In this document: in pieces, positions 8,926 to 18,184 of the stretch | How the letters are laid out: each line of letters begins with the position of its first letter | Position numbering within the stretch: the first letter of the stretch is position 1 | NCBI GenBank assembly: GCA_041748655.1 | Contig: JBGTCV010000143.1 | Span: forward strand, 124,001-188,000 | Source of the DNA: Leptofilum sp041748655 | GTDB taxonomy: Bacteria; Chloroflexota; Anaerolineae; Promineifilales; Promineifilaceae | Reading direction: 5' to 3' | DNA: 64,000 nt | Notes under the pieces: generated by a model | Database searches by the model: none | What the model saw: only the letters and a program-made list of their open reading frames with translations | Told to the model about the DNA's origin: nothing | Program-made: the position numbers and the translations under genes

Positions 8926-9653
8926 TTTTCTTCCTTACATAGTTTATAGAGAGAAAGGATTTCGGTAGGCAGTTCCTGCCGGGCTTCGATCCGTAACTGA
9001 TAACCGTGCTGCTGGACGAGATTGAGAAAGCGGCCCTCATCCCCGGCGGACGACAGCAAGACCAGAGCACAGCCATCCGGGTTGAGATGTTCGTGCATTT
9101 GACCGATGAAGCGCTCGATGACATCGTCGGCGCGAAAGGCGCGATCCAGGCTGTTTTTTGGCTGGCCACGAAAGTAGGGTGGGTTGAAGAGAATCACGTC
9201 GAAGGTTTCGTTGGATACGGCCGTAAACAAGTCCCCTTCTCTAACTGCCACCCGATCTTCTACCTCATTCAGCAGCACGTTTATCCGGGCGCAGCGCACA
9301 GCAGCCGGGTTGATGTCAACGGCCGTTACCCACTCCGTCCACTGCGCCGCAAACACCGCCCCCACGCCCGACCCCGTGCCCATATCCAGCACCTGCGAAT
9401 TGGGGGGAATCAATTGGGCGTTAAGGGCTTGCGCCATCCATTCACTCGTCCAGAAGAGGCTGGGGTTGAAGACCTGGGGGAGAATGAGAAACGGCCGTTC
9501 CGCCACCCACTCCAGCGCCAACCGGTCAAACCGGTGGCGTTGAAAGAGCAGAAATCGCGCCCGATACCAGGCGCGGACCAGAAAACGCTTCACGCCGCGT
9601 AACATGAGCCAAACTGTACCACAAAGCCGGGCGATATAGTACCATAGCCTCAT
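8922..9653 (-). CDS. HemK/PrmC-like N5-methyltransferase
   Basis: SAM motif I is VLDMGTGSGVGAVFAA, the acidic motif is VTAVDINPAAVRCARIN, and the catalytic loop is FNPPYF, the NPPY tetrad of HemK-type and related N-methyltransferases. It is shorter than PrmC and lacks the helical N-terminal domain, so it resembles HemK2/MTQ2-like enzymes or rRNA methyltransferases. The start is uncertain. The ATG at 9653 overlaps the divergent ATG of the 9652 gene within one CATG; an internal ATG at 9605 would leave about 47 bp for regulation. The SAM domain lies entirely inside either version. Confidence 0.75.
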   Translation of the reverse strand: MRLWYYIARLCGTVWLMLRGVKRFLVRAWYRARFLLFQRHRFDRLALEWVAERPFLILPQVFNPSLFWTSEWMAQALNAQLIPPNSQVLDMGTGSGVGAVFAAQWTEWVTAVDINPAAVRCARINVLLNEVEDRVAVREGDLFTAVSNETFDVILFNPPYFRGQPKNSLDRAFRADDVIERFIGQMHEHLNPDGCALVLLSSAGDEGRFLNLVQQHGYQLRIEARQELPTEILSLYKLCKEEK

Positions 9654-11121
9654 GCTGCGGTTCCGCCCCTTGCTTCCCCTTTTGCTGTTTCTATTTGCTC
9701 TCCTGGTTCGTCTCGCGCTGGCTGCCAAGACCCAATTCGACGGCCTGTACGGCCAGGACGCCTTCGCCTACTTTTATTACGCGCTTGATCTGCGCGCAGC
9801 GACGGCGGCGGGACAATCGCCACCTCCTTTTGCCTGGCCCATTGGCTATCCGATGCTGGTCGCCCTTGCCGTGTCTATGATTGGTTCCCAGGCCAGCGCC
9901 GGACAAATCGTCAGTCTGCTGACCGGCGCGGCCATCGCCCCCCTGGTTTATCTGCTGGTGCTCGCAGTTCGGCCGCAGGCTTACCTGGGTGGCATGGTGG
10001 CGGGGGCATTAACGGCCGTTGCCGCCGAACTCACCCTCTACAGTCTGGCCGCCATGTCCGACGCCGCCGGGCTATTTTGGGCCACGCTCTCCGCCTGGCT
10101 GCTGCTCCGTTATCTGTCTCGCTGGCAAATGGGCTGGCTGGCGGCAGCGGCTGCTGCCCTCTCCCTGGCGATCATGACCCGCTGGGTTTATGGCTTGCTC
10201 ATCATTCCCTGGGGTGTGGCGGCACTGTTGGCTGCGCAAGAGGCCCATCTTCCCTGGCGGCGCGGCGCTGCCGCCGCCGCCACAGCCCTTCTCATCGGCA
10301 TCGCCCTCATTGGCAGCCAATTTATCGGCGACATCGGTGGAGAATGGTCGCATACTGTAGACCTGCGAGTGGTGCGCTGGCATCCGGCCAATGCGTTCAA
10401 AAGCGCCGTGCAAAACAGCGATGGTTTTTTCGATTACGGCCGTCCAACCGCCCTTTATTACCTTCTGCCCGGCGGGCATCCCGCTTACATCTTTCCCCTC
10501 TTCACCCCGTTTCTGCTGATTGGTTTGTGGGTGGTGCGGTGGCAGAGGCCAACGTTCATCGCCTTATTGGTCGGTTGGCCGCTGACCATCTACCTCTTTT
10601 TGGCAGGCATGGCCTGGCAAAACTGGCGTTTCCCCCTGGCGCTTTTCCCACCTTTGCTGGTTTTGGTCGGTCTGGGGCTTGATTGGTTGTGGGTGCGGTT
10701 GGCGGTTCGTTGGCGACCCCTGTTGCTGGCGTACTGCGTGGCGGTGCTGCTGGGCAGCGCCCTCTGGGCGGTACGCGACGTGGGTAATTTTGCCGCCTGG
10801 GCTAACCAGAACCGGCAGATTGCTCTGGACATCGGCCAACAGCTCCCGCCCGACGTCACGCTGCTGGCGTTTGGCCTCACCGCCACCGTACAGCATTACA
10901 CAGCCGTGGATACCCGCGAGATTTTTTTACTGACGGCAGCGGATTTGCAGGAGATTGTGCGGGAAGAAGCGACTGTTTACCTCCTTATCAACCCAGACAA
11001 TGTGCAAAGCCAGTGGGTGGGCAAAAGTCCGGCGCAAAATTTAGCCTGGCTGCAAAGCCACACCCGCCTGACCCCCATCGCCCAGTACGACGACTTTGTC
11101 CTGTACCAGATTACGCCATGA
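9652..11121 (+). CDS. GT39/ArnT-like membrane glycosyltransferase
   Basis: A 489-residue polytopic membrane protein with a hydrophobic N-terminal helix (LLPLLLFLFALLVRLAL) and about ten more hydrophobic segments. The first external loop carries YGQDAFAYFYYA, and FAWPIGYPMLVAL follows; both fit the acidic-loop/Pro pattern of the dolichyl-phosphate-mannose transferase (PMT/ArnT, GT39) group. Such enzymes move sugars from a lipid-linked donor on the outer membrane face. A TATAGT box (9635-9640) ends 11 bp before the ATG and no Shine-Dalgarno sequence is visible, so a nearly leaderless message is possible. The stop overlaps the next glycosyltransferase start (ATGA). Confidence 0.75.
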   Translation: MLRFRPLLPLLLFLFALLVRLALAAKTQFDGLYGQDAFAYFYYALDLRAATAAGQSPPPFAWPIGYPMLVALAVSMIGSQASAGQIVSLLTGAAIAPLVYLLVLAVRPQAYLGGMVAGALTAVAAELTLYSLAAMSDAAGLFWATLSAWLLLRYLSRWQMGWLAAAAAALSLAIMTRWVYGLLIIPWGVAALLAAQEAHLPWRRGAAAAATALLIGIALIGSQFIGDIGGEWSHTVDLRVVRWHPANAFKSAVQNSDGFFDYGRPTALYYLLPGGHPAYIFPLFTPFLLIGLWVVRWQRPTFIALLVGWPLTIYLFLAGMAWQNWRFPLALFPPLLVLVGLGLDWLWVRLAVRWRPLLLAYCVAVLLGSALWAVRDVGNFAAWANQNRQIALDIGQQLPPDVTLLAFGLTATVQHYTAVDTREIFLLTAADLQEIVREEATVYLLINPDNVQSQWVGKSPAQNLAWLQSHTRLTPIAQYDDFVLYQITP

Positions 11122-12239
11122 GAATTGCCCTGATTGTCCCCGGCTTCAGCCGCGACGCCGACCATTGGGCGATTCCGGCGCTGCAAAATCTGGCGGTGCA
11201 GTTGGCCCAAACCCACGAGGTGACGGTCTTCAGCTTGCGCTACCCGAAAGCAGGGGTTTACCGTTTTGGCGGCCTGACCCATATCGCCCTGGGCGGCGGG
11301 ACGCGGCGCGGGCTGGCCGCTGTACTCCTCTGGCGCACAGCGGTGCACACCATTTTGGCGGCTCACCGGCAGCGGCCGTTTGACATCCTGCACGCTTTTT
11401 GGGTAGACGAACCGGGCTTAACGGCCGTTCTCGCTGCCCAGCAAATCAGGCGGCCCGTCATCACCAGCATTGGCGGCGGCGAACTGATTTATCTGCCCGA
11501 TATTCAGTACGGCACGCAGGGATCGGCCGTGCGCCGCCAGATCATTCGCTTTGTTCTGCGCCGGGCCGATTGGGTGACGGCCGGGTCAGAATACCAGCTT
11601 GCCCTTTGCCGGGAACAGGGCATTCCGGCGGCCAAATCTCGCCTGGCTCCGCTGGGCGTAGACACCGGGTTGTTCCGTCCCCAGCCCACAGCCGCTTGGC
11701 AGCGGCCAACTATCGTCCAGGCCGCTTCTTTAATCGGCGTCAAAAATCAGACGTTGTTGCTGGAAATTTTGCGGCAAATTCGGCCAGCGCTGCCCGGCGT
11801 GCGGCTGCTGCTGGCGGGGGATGGGCGGTTGGCACAGCCGCTGCGCGAATTGGCGGGCCGGTATGGCGTGGCGGATTGTGTGGCATGGGTGGAGAAACGG
11901 CCGTATTCCCAAATGCCCGCCTTCTATCCTCAGGGCCATCTCTATTTGCAAACCTCACGCCATGAATCGCAGGGGATGGCGGTGATTGAGGCGCTGGCCT
12001 GCGGGCTGCCTGTTCTGGGGACACCGGTGGGCGTCTTGCCCCAGGTTGCCGCTGCGCCACCGCAGCAAACGGCTGCCGACCTGGCTGCGCAAATCAGACC
12101 GCTGCTGGAAACGGCCGTTTACCCCAAACAGCGGCAGCTGGCACGGCAGCGCGCCGTGGAAATGTTTAGCCTGTCGCACACCGCAGCCACTTTTGCACAG
12201 CTCTACGAAGAGGCTCTTTTGCGCTGCGACCTGTTCTAA
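11118..12239 (+). CDS. Glycosyltransferase family 4 protein
   Basis: A GT-B fold retaining glycosyltransferase of 373 residues. The N-terminal acceptor domain begins MRIALIVPGFSRDADHW. The C-terminal nucleotide-sugar site has the conserved LAPLGVDTGLFRP after the linker and the EX7E motif in HESQGMAVIEALACGLPVLG. The open frame extends upstream to 11013, but ATG 11118 overlaps the preceding stop as ATGA and matches the normal family start, so I chose it. It runs head-on into the O-antigen-ligase-like gene with a 4-bp stop overlap at 12236-12239. Confidence 0.9.
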   Translation: MRIALIVPGFSRDADHWAIPALQNLAVQLAQTHEVTVFSLRYPKAGVYRFGGLTHIALGGGTRRGLAAVLLWRTAVHTILAAHRQRPFDILHAFWVDEPGLTAVLAAQQIRRPVITSIGGGELIYLPDIQYGTQGSAVRRQIIRFVLRRADWVTAGSEYQLALCREQGIPAAKSRLAPLGVDTGLFRPQPTAAWQRPTIVQAASLIGVKNQTLLLEILRQIRPALPGVRLLLAGDGRLAQPLRELAGRYGVADCVAWVEKRPYSQMPAFYPQGHLYLQTSRHESQGMAVIEALACGLPVLGTPVGVLPQVAAAPPQQTAADLAAQIRPLLETAVYPKQRQLARQRAVEMFSLSHTAATFAQLYEEALLRCDLF

Positions 12240-14002
12240 ATTGTGGGCTGAGATCCTTTGAGCCATTTTTTCTCGCTAATCCATAAACCGACCAGTAACC
12301 AGAACAACAGGCCAGTTGCGTTGAACAAAAGGAAAAAATCTAAAAACCCATGAACCATAAAGGTTAACAGCCCGGCCGCTGTGGCCACCTGCCATATGGT
12401 CACATTGGGCTGGCGTAAGGTTCGCAATATATCGGCCAGCAAGCTGCCTAACCAGAACAAAAATGGCAGCGCCCCGACGATGCCCAGCGAAACGAGCATT
12501 TCCAGATAGAAGTTATTGGTGTGCACCGTTTTGTCGTAATAGGGCAGGTTTAACCAATCACCGTAGGTGAGGCGATAATTGTCCAGGCCGATGCCCAGCA
12601 ACGGCCGTTCCCGTATCATCGCCCACCCCACTAACCACAGGGTGGTGCGGTTGGGTACCGGGCCAGCATATGCCCAGGCGGCTCTGTCAGCCAACACAAA
12701 CGGTTCGGGCTGTATCTGCGCCGCCAGTCCGCTGCTGGGGCGTACCGTTACCAGCGTGGTGGCAAATAATCCGCTCTTGTTGCCAAACCAGGTCACGTGT
12801 TCATGCACCACGTCCCAGCGCAGTTCGTACCTGCCACTATCTAGCGGCGCAGTGACGGGCACGTTCATCTGCACCGTTGCCTGGGGGTTGATGTGGCCAG
12901 GGAACGGCCAGCGCAGTTCGCCAAATGCCTGATTGCCTGCTTCGTTAATCCAGCGGGCGCCCAACAGGACAGGATTTTCGCCTTCGCTGTGCCAGATCAG
13001 GGCGCCCTCATTGGTTACACTCACTGGCACGGCAATCGTTGCCCCGTTTGCTATCTCCAAAGTGGGGGGGACGGCGATTTGGGTTCGGTACCACTCATCT
13101 ACGTTGCCATCTTGCAGGCGCAGGCGGAACTGGCTGCTGAATAAGGTATTCCCGATGGTGAAAACGGCCGTTACCCCCGCCAACCCCAACCACCAGAGCG
13201 CCATCTTCCGACTTCGACTATGCGCTGGCTGCGAAACTGTTAAGCAGCCAGCCAGCAGCAGGCATACCAGGATGATGGTGGCAAAGCTGGCCCGGCTTAA
13301 CGTGAGCACGCTGGCTTGCAGATAGAACAGGGTAAACAAGAGCAGCAGAGCCAACAGCGGAACTTTAGCGCGGCGCGGCAGCTTCCCCTGGTTGACGGCC
13401 CAGGCGGTGGCCAGTAAAAAGGGCAGCGTCGCTTCAATAAACATCGCCGCCTGGTTGGCGTAGTCAAAGGTGCCTGTCAGCCGCAAAAAGGAGCCAACGC
13501 GGGTGATGTGGGAGCGAAACAGGCCCGCCCAGGCGATCTCGGATTGGCTGATTTCCCACCAACCCACAAAGGCGGCGATCAGCCCGGCCGTTAACAGGGC
13601 GCTGCTGACAATACGGCCGTCTTCCGGCCGACGCACAATTTGGGGCACAGCCAGGGCCAGCAAGATGCCGGTAATCAGGCGCAGGGTGGCTTTGAGCGCA
13701 TTCACCTGCAACTGGGGGGCCAGCAGCGTTGAGAGCACCATCCCGACCACGAACAGGAGCAGCCACCAATGGTAACGGGTTTCTAAACCGGTGGCGTCTG
13801 TCTCCCCTTGAGCGTAGAAGAAGGAAACGGCCGCTGCTGCCAACGTCACAAACAGCAGCAGTTCCACATTGGTAATTGCCAACGATCCCGCCTGCCATAA
13901 AGGAGCATCCAGCTCAAAAGGCAAGCTAAACGCCAACAGAACGAGCGCGACCAACAAGAGCCAATTTCTTTTAGCCGTTATTGCGTTTTTTCCCTTTATC
14001 AT
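12236..14002 (-). CDS. O-antigen-ligase/Wzy-like membrane protein with inserted beta-rich domain
   Basis: About a dozen membrane segments and the Wzy_C signature in the second half (RPLLGIGLDNYRLTYG, then VHTNNFYLEMLVSLGIVG) place it in the O-antigen ligase/polymerase superfamily, which joins or polymerises lipid-linked glycans outside the membrane. Between roughly residues 295 and 425 sits a soluble insert with an Ig-like pattern (VPVSVTNEGALIWHS ... ELRWPFPG ... SGRYELRWDVVHEHVTWF). This recalls the NBR1 FW-type domain and is not a normal part of the family. Codon 1 of the longest frame is TTG at 14005; the adjacent ATG at 14002 is the better start. Confidence 0.8.
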   Translation of the reverse strand: MIKGKNAITAKRNWLLLVALVLLAFSLPFELDAPLWQAGSLAITNVELLLFVTLAAAAVSFFYAQGETDATGLETRYHWWLLLFVVGMVLSTLLAPQLQVNALKATLRLITGILLALAVPQIVRRPEDGRIVSSALLTAGLIAAFVGWWEISQSEIAWAGLFRSHITRVGSFLRLTGTFDYANQAAMFIEATLPFLLATAWAVNQGKLPRRAKVPLLALLLLFTLFYLQASVLTLSRASFATIILVCLLLAGCLTVSQPAHSRSRKMALWWLGLAGVTAVFTIGNTLFSSQFRLRLQDGNVDEWYRTQIAVPPTLEIANGATIAVPVSVTNEGALIWHSEGENPVLLGARWINEAGNQAFGELRWPFPGHINPQATVQMNVPVTAPLDSGRYELRWDVVHEHVTWFGNKSGLFATTLVTVRPSSGLAAQIQPEPFVLADRAAWAYAGPVPNRTTLWLVGWAMIRERPLLGIGLDNYRLTYGDWLNLPYYDKTVHTNNFYLEMLVSLGIVGALPFLFWLGSLLADILRTLRQPNVTIWQVATAAGLLTFMVHGFLDFFLLFNATGLLFWLLVGLWISEKKWLKGSQPTI

Positions 14003-14046
14003 CAATTCAGGTTGCGGTAAATTATCTCCACGGGTGGTCAGCGCTT

Positions 14047-15537
14047 TTAAAAGCCAGACGTTTCGGGGCGTTGATAGGCGATGAACCGATTCAGGGCGCG
14101 GAGTTCCAGGGGAGCGCGGTAGATGCGGCTGTGGTAGCGCCAGGCGGACACCAGCCGGAGCAGCTTACGCCGTTTTCCGCTCAGCCTTATGTCGGTGGCG
14201 GTGGGGTAGTAGGCGTTTAAGACGCGCTCAAAATCGTACAGCTGTTGGTGTAACGGCCGTTTCACCCACGGCATCATCACGCTGCGGCGCTGCGAAAAAT
14301 TGAGCCAATCCGGGTGTATCCATTCGTCTAAACTCTGGGGAAAGGCAAAGCCTTCAGCGCGGGCATCATCATACAAATTGCCAGCCAGCGGCACGGGGGT
14401 GTACAGGTACATAATAATTTCCGCCGCTGGATTCAGTCCCTTTACCTGGCGGATAAATTCCATCGTCTCGTGGGCATCCTGCTCTGGCTCTGGCGGGCTG
14501 CCCATTACAAAAGAAAGCTCAGGCACAATGCCATACGTTTTCATCTTGCTCACGATGGCCAACGTTTTGTCCGGGCTCATCTGCCCCCCCTTGTCCATCC
14601 GCTTCAAGGTGGTCATCGAACCAGATTCCGCGCCCAAAAAGACCATTTTCAGGCCAGCATCGCGCATGAGAGCCCAGGTGCGGTCGCTGTAATGCATCAG
14701 GGTGTCGATGCGCCCCTCCCCCCACCACGCCAGCCCTAAATCCATGATGCGCTGGCTGAATTCGGCCACCCGCGCCTCCTGGGTGAAGAAGTTATTGTCG
14801 TAGAACTCAATGGCGTTAATGCCCCAGCGCTGCTGGTATTCCTGGGCAATGTGGGCGACGGCAGCGGCCGATTGGGGCAGCCAACGGCCGTTTACCATGT
14901 TCACCACCGCGCAAAAGTTACAAAAAAACGGACAGCCATACGACGAGTGATAGCCCAACGTGCGCGATCCCAAAAAAGTTGCTCGCACATATTTTTCCAC
15001 CGGAACCTGCTCAAAGTTCCAGGGCGGCAGCTTTTCGGGATGAGGAATGGGGGCCAGCGGATTGCTTACCGGCGCGCCAGACGCATCCCGGTAAGCCAGG
15101 CCAGGAATATCTGCCAGACCATTCAAGGGGAGGGAACGGCCGTTCAGCCAATCCAGCAGCTGCAAAAACGCATATTCACCATGGCCACGCACCACATAAT
15201 CCACATACGCTGCCCGCAGACAGGCGTCCCAATGCTGCGTCGGGAAATAGCCGCCCCAAATGATAATCAGCTCTGGATATCGCCGTTTGAGCTCGCGGCA
15301 GAGCGGTACAGCCTGTTCTAGCTGGGGGCCGGGCATCACGGTGACGGCCAGAATAGCGGGATGGCTGGTTTGCTGAAAACGGCCGTGCAGCGTCCCCAGC
15401 GCATCTTTCTCCAGGTTGCCATCAACGATGCAATAGGCATATCGATCTTCCAGCACCGCGCCAATGGCCAGCAGCGACATGGGCAAAACGGGTTTGCGAT
15501 TAGCCGAAGATTGCGGATTAAAAAGAGTAATCATCAT
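14047..15537 (-). CDS. B12-binding domain radical SAM protein (second of two)
   Basis: N-terminal cobalamin-binding-like domain (MSLLAIGAVLEDRYAYCIVDG, IIIWGGYFPTQHWDACLRA, YVVRGHGEYAFLQLL), then the radical SAM core with CPFFCNFC after YHSSYG, and the later MVFLGAESGSMTTLKRMDKGG. The C-terminal part has the region found in B4-type radical SAM proteins of lipid and hopanoid pathways. It shares architecture with the 3648-5105 protein but is clearly divergent. It lies 44 bp upstream of the O-antigen-ligase-like gene on the same strand, so they are likely co-transcribed. ATG at 15537 or 15534 are equivalent choices. Substrate not identifiable from sequence. Confidence 0.85.
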   Translation of the reverse strand: MMITLFNPQSSANRKPVLPMSLLAIGAVLEDRYAYCIVDGNLEKDALGTLHGRFQQTSHPAILAVTVMPGPQLEQAVPLCRELKRRYPELIIIWGGYFPTQHWDACLRAAYVDYVVRGHGEYAFLQLLDWLNGRSLPLNGLADIPGLAYRDASGAPVSNPLAPIPHPEKLPPWNFEQVPVEKYVRATFLGSRTLGYHSSYGCPFFCNFCAVVNMVNGRWLPQSAAAVAHIAQEYQQRWGINAIEFYDNNFFTQEARVAEFSQRIMDLGLAWWGEGRIDTLMHYSDRTWALMRDAGLKMVFLGAESGSMTTLKRMDKGGQMSPDKTLAIVSKMKTYGIVPELSFVMGSPPEPEQDAHETMEFIRQVKGLNPAAEIIMYLYTPVPLAGNLYDDARAEGFAFPQSLDEWIHPDWLNFSQRRSVMMPWVKRPLHQQLYDFERVLNAYYPTATDIRLSGKRRKLLRLVSAWRYHSRIYRAPLELRALNRFIAYQRPETSGF

Positions 15538-15978
15538 AATGATAGTTGCAAAAAAACTGCCAAATATTGAGTCTACTAAAAAAGGTTGTTTTTGCCACAG
15601 AGAACTCCGAGAATTCAGAGTTTTTTTCTGGTGCTTTTAACTTTCTGCGGTTTGTTTTTCGGTGAGCTCAATCTTTGAGCGCTTAAAGAGACCAGAGGAT
15701 CACGGAGAGAATCATACCTGTTATTCAATTATTTTGCAGAATAAGTTGTGTCACCCTTCGCCATGTTGACGGAAAAGCGGTTGTTTCACGGTGTGAAGGT
15801 GGTAAATAAAAAAACGGCGCAGAATTTACAGTGATTCTGCGCCGTTTTATATTATAGGCAGTGGGACAATGACCCAATGATTATTTGCCACAGAGAATTC
15901 TGAGGCTTGTCCTTAATTCTCTATCCGCTCTTTTTGCTCTGTGACTTTTTCGGATAGATTCTTAATTGCCCAGCCTAT
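15538..15978. other. 441-bp intergenic region with terminator and CCACAGAGAA repeats
   Basis: No credible gene. It holds two direct copies of TTTGCCACAGAGAA (from 15592 and 15884), the first inside an imperfect hairpin with GAGAATTCAGAG, and one strong terminator hairpin (listed separately). The rest is A+T-rich relative to the neighbours. The repeated words look like a dispersed intergenic family. Confidence 0.6.
15811..15848. terminator. Strong bidirectional rho-independent terminator
   Basis: AAAACGGCGCAGAAT (15811-15825) and its exact reverse complement (15834-15848) form a 15-bp stem with an 8-nt loop. A-runs on the left and T-runs on the right make it functional in both directions. It lies about 130 bp past the stop of the leftward PA14/SH3b gene (15979). 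Confidence 0.85.
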
Positions 15979-17766
15979 CTAGTTGCCCAATACCGGCAAG
16001 CCTGCAAAAGCAGCGCTGTTGCTCACGTAATTGGCATTCATCCAGCCCTGGGTGCCGTTGGGCAGCCGCAGCTTTAGCCAGGTGGTGCTGCCGTTGCGCC
16101 CCAGTAACGTGACGTTGGTTCCGGCGGGAACGGCCGTCATCACCGGATAACCTACCCCAGGACCCGTGCGCACGTTGACATAATACGCATTTTGGATCGT
16201 ACCGGAGCCGCTGGTAGGCGCCGGTGTGGTTGGCGTTGTCCCCTGCCAAACCGGCATGTTGGCAATCGTCACGTTTGTTTGCAGGTAGTACGACTTACCG
16301 CTGACCCACGCCTTGGTGCCGTTGGCCATTGTGATCTGCACCCAGTTGGCATCCGCGCTGCGGTAGCCGGTCAGGCTCACCGTCTGGTTTTTTACCAGGG
16401 TGGTGATGATGCTGTACGTAATGCCCGGCCCTGTGCGGACGTTGAGGTAAGCGCTGACAACCGTGCCAATACCAGTCACAGGTGCCGGGGTCGTTGGCGG
16501 CGCTGGCGGGGGTGGGGTTGTGGTGGAGATTGGCGCCCAGCTTACTTGCACTTGAGCGCCGCCTGTGGCTTCATAATAATCCACCTGCAACGAGGCAAAC
16601 CCATTGGGCAAATCGATCTCGCCAGTGAAGGTCTGCGGTTGATGATCGCTCCAGCCGTTGACGACCAGTTGGCCGTTTACCCAGACGCGCACCCCATCAT
16701 CTGAAGTGGCAGTGAAGCGGTACCGTCCGGCGGTAAAGTTCATGATCCGGGTCCAGCGCACCGAGAAGTTGTCGCTGTTGATGCTGGTGGCGGGCGAACC
16801 GCTGCCCCAGTTGAAGTTGATCTGGCTGTCGTTGCGGGTAAGCACCGGTGTTCCGGTAAGTGTGGTATTGTTGAAATATTGGCCGGTCCAATCCCCGCTG
16901 CCGCTCAGCTTGATCCAGCTCAACCTGGCTACGGCACCGCCCACACTCTCGAAGTACTCCATCTGGATGGGCACATTACCGCTGGGCAGGTCGATTTCGG
17001 CCGTGTAGGTGGTGTTGCCATTGACCCATTGATTGATGATGAGCTGGTTATTGACCCACAGGCGAACACCATCGTCCACCTGGGCGACAAAGCGGTAGCG
17101 GCCGGCGTCAAAGCTTTGGGTGCGGGTCCAGCGTGCCGAGAAATTGTCGGCCACTACGGTTGGGGCGGGTGAGCCAACGCCCCAGTCGAAGTTAATGCTG
17201 GCATCGTCGCGCACCAAAACCGGGCTGCCTGTGAGGCTGGTGTTGTTGAAATATTCACCCTTCCAGTTGGCAATGGGTACAGGTGCGGTGCCGCCTACGG
17301 GTACCCAGGAGAGTTTGGCTACCGCTTTGCCCCCGGCATCATAATATTCCACTTTCACGGTGTGGTCCCCGGCGGTCAGGTAGACATCGGCCGAGAGGGA
17401 ATGCACCTGGCTGTCCGTCCAGGAGTCGATGATGAGCACGTTGTTGACGTAAACGCGCATGCCATCGTCCATGGTGGCGGTGAAGCGGTAGGCGCTGGAT
17501 GTGGGGAAGTTGATGCTGCGCGTCCAGCGGGCTGAGAAGTTATCGACGTTCACGAGCGGGTCTGGCGAGCCATCTACCCAGTCGTGGTTCAGTTCGGCTT
17601 CATTGCGCTGCAAAACGGCCGTTCCCGTCAATGTTTTGTTGTTCCAGTAAGTGGCCTGCCAACTGCTGTCTGCTGCCAGTAGGGGGTTGGCGGGTACAAA
17701 GGCCAATAATCCGCTCAGCATTGCTGCGGCGGCCAGAAAAACAAGAAACAGTTTTTGCTTTTTCAT
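15979..17766 (-). CDS. Secreted protein with three PA14 domains and two SH3b domains
   Basis: A signal peptide (MKKQKLFLVFLAAAAMLSG, cleavage near LAADS) is followed by three PA14-like domains of ~120 residues, each with WxxxYWNNxxLTGxxVLxRxE / FSARWTR / YRFTATMDDGMRVYVN and closing VAKLSWV-type strands. A Pro/Thr linker (TTTPPPPAPPTTPAP) leads to two bacterial SH3 (SH3b) domains, each with NVRTGPGxxY. PA14 domains bind sugars and SH3b domains bind peptidoglycan or other wall polymers, so a cell-surface adhesin or wall-associated role is likely. ATG 17766 has GAGGTG 4-5 nt upstream and is preferred to ATG 17778. The three PA14 units are recent-looking internal duplications. Confidence 0.88.
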   Translation of the reverse strand: MKKQKLFLVFLAAAAMLSGLLAFVPANPLLAADSSWQATYWNNKTLTGTAVLQRNEAELNHDWVDGSPDPLVNVDNFSARWTRSINFPTSSAYRFTATMDDGMRVYVNNVLIIDSWTDSQVHSLSADVYLTAGDHTVKVEYYDAGGKAVAKLSWVPVGGTAPVPIANWKGEYFNNTSLTGSPVLVRDDASINFDWGVGSPAPTVVADNFSARWTRTQSFDAGRYRFVAQVDDGVRLWVNNQLIINQWVNGNTTYTAEIDLPSGNVPIQMEYFESVGGAVARLSWIKLSGSGDWTGQYFNNTTLTGTPVLTRNDSQINFNWGSGSPATSINSDNFSVRWTRIMNFTAGRYRFTATSDDGVRVWVNGQLVVNGWSDHQPQTFTGEIDLPNGFASLQVDYYEATGGAQVQVSWAPISTTTPPPPAPPTTPAPVTGIGTVVSAYLNVRTGPGITYSIITTLVKNQTVSLTGYRSADANWVQITMANGTKAWVSGKSYYLQTNVTIANMPVWQGTTPTTPAPTSGSGTIQNAYYVNVRTGPGVGYPVMTAVPAGTNVTLLGRNGSTTWLKLRLPNGTQGWMNANYVSNSAAFAGLPVLGN

Positions 17767-18184
17767 GATCCACCTCATTTTGCCTGAAACACGTCTGTGT
17801 TCAAGCCATCATTTTCTAATAAAGAGATGTCGCGTTTTGGGCGACTTTTATAACAGGCAATTTGTGAAGCACATTTGTTTGGGGAAGAGGTGTCAAAGAA
17901 ACTCTCAATGTAAAAGAACTGAAATCCTGAGGCAAATGTAGGCACAGTATAACACTGTTCTTGATGATTAATTGACGAGATGCCTATGAAACGGCCGTTG
18001 AAACAGTCGATTTTCCGCCCCCAAAAAACGGCCGATAGGATAAAGGTGCCATTCCGGTCAATAGTCATAAATTCTGAGAGAAGTTCAGCATAAGTTTTGT
18101 CTTCAGGAGGGCCGCATCCCTTTATCTGCGTTGGAAGCTTTTTGCCCTTATAAATCGAGAATTTAATCAATAAGGATTATCAGT
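17767..18184. other. 418-bp divergent intergenic region
   Basis: This gap separates two divergent secreted-protein genes and should hold both promoters. Visible: AACGGCCGTT near 17990, a second partial copy (ACGGCCGA) near 18028, and TATAAA at 18149-18154 shortly before the rightward gene, without a convincing -35 box. Open frames here have no protein-like features. Confidence 0.5.

Noticed and set aside
17775..18170. 131-codon open frame in the gap before the giant gene
   Set aside because: No ribosome-binding site or recognisable fold, many Cys and Phe residues in unusual pattern, and it overlaps the expected promoter region.
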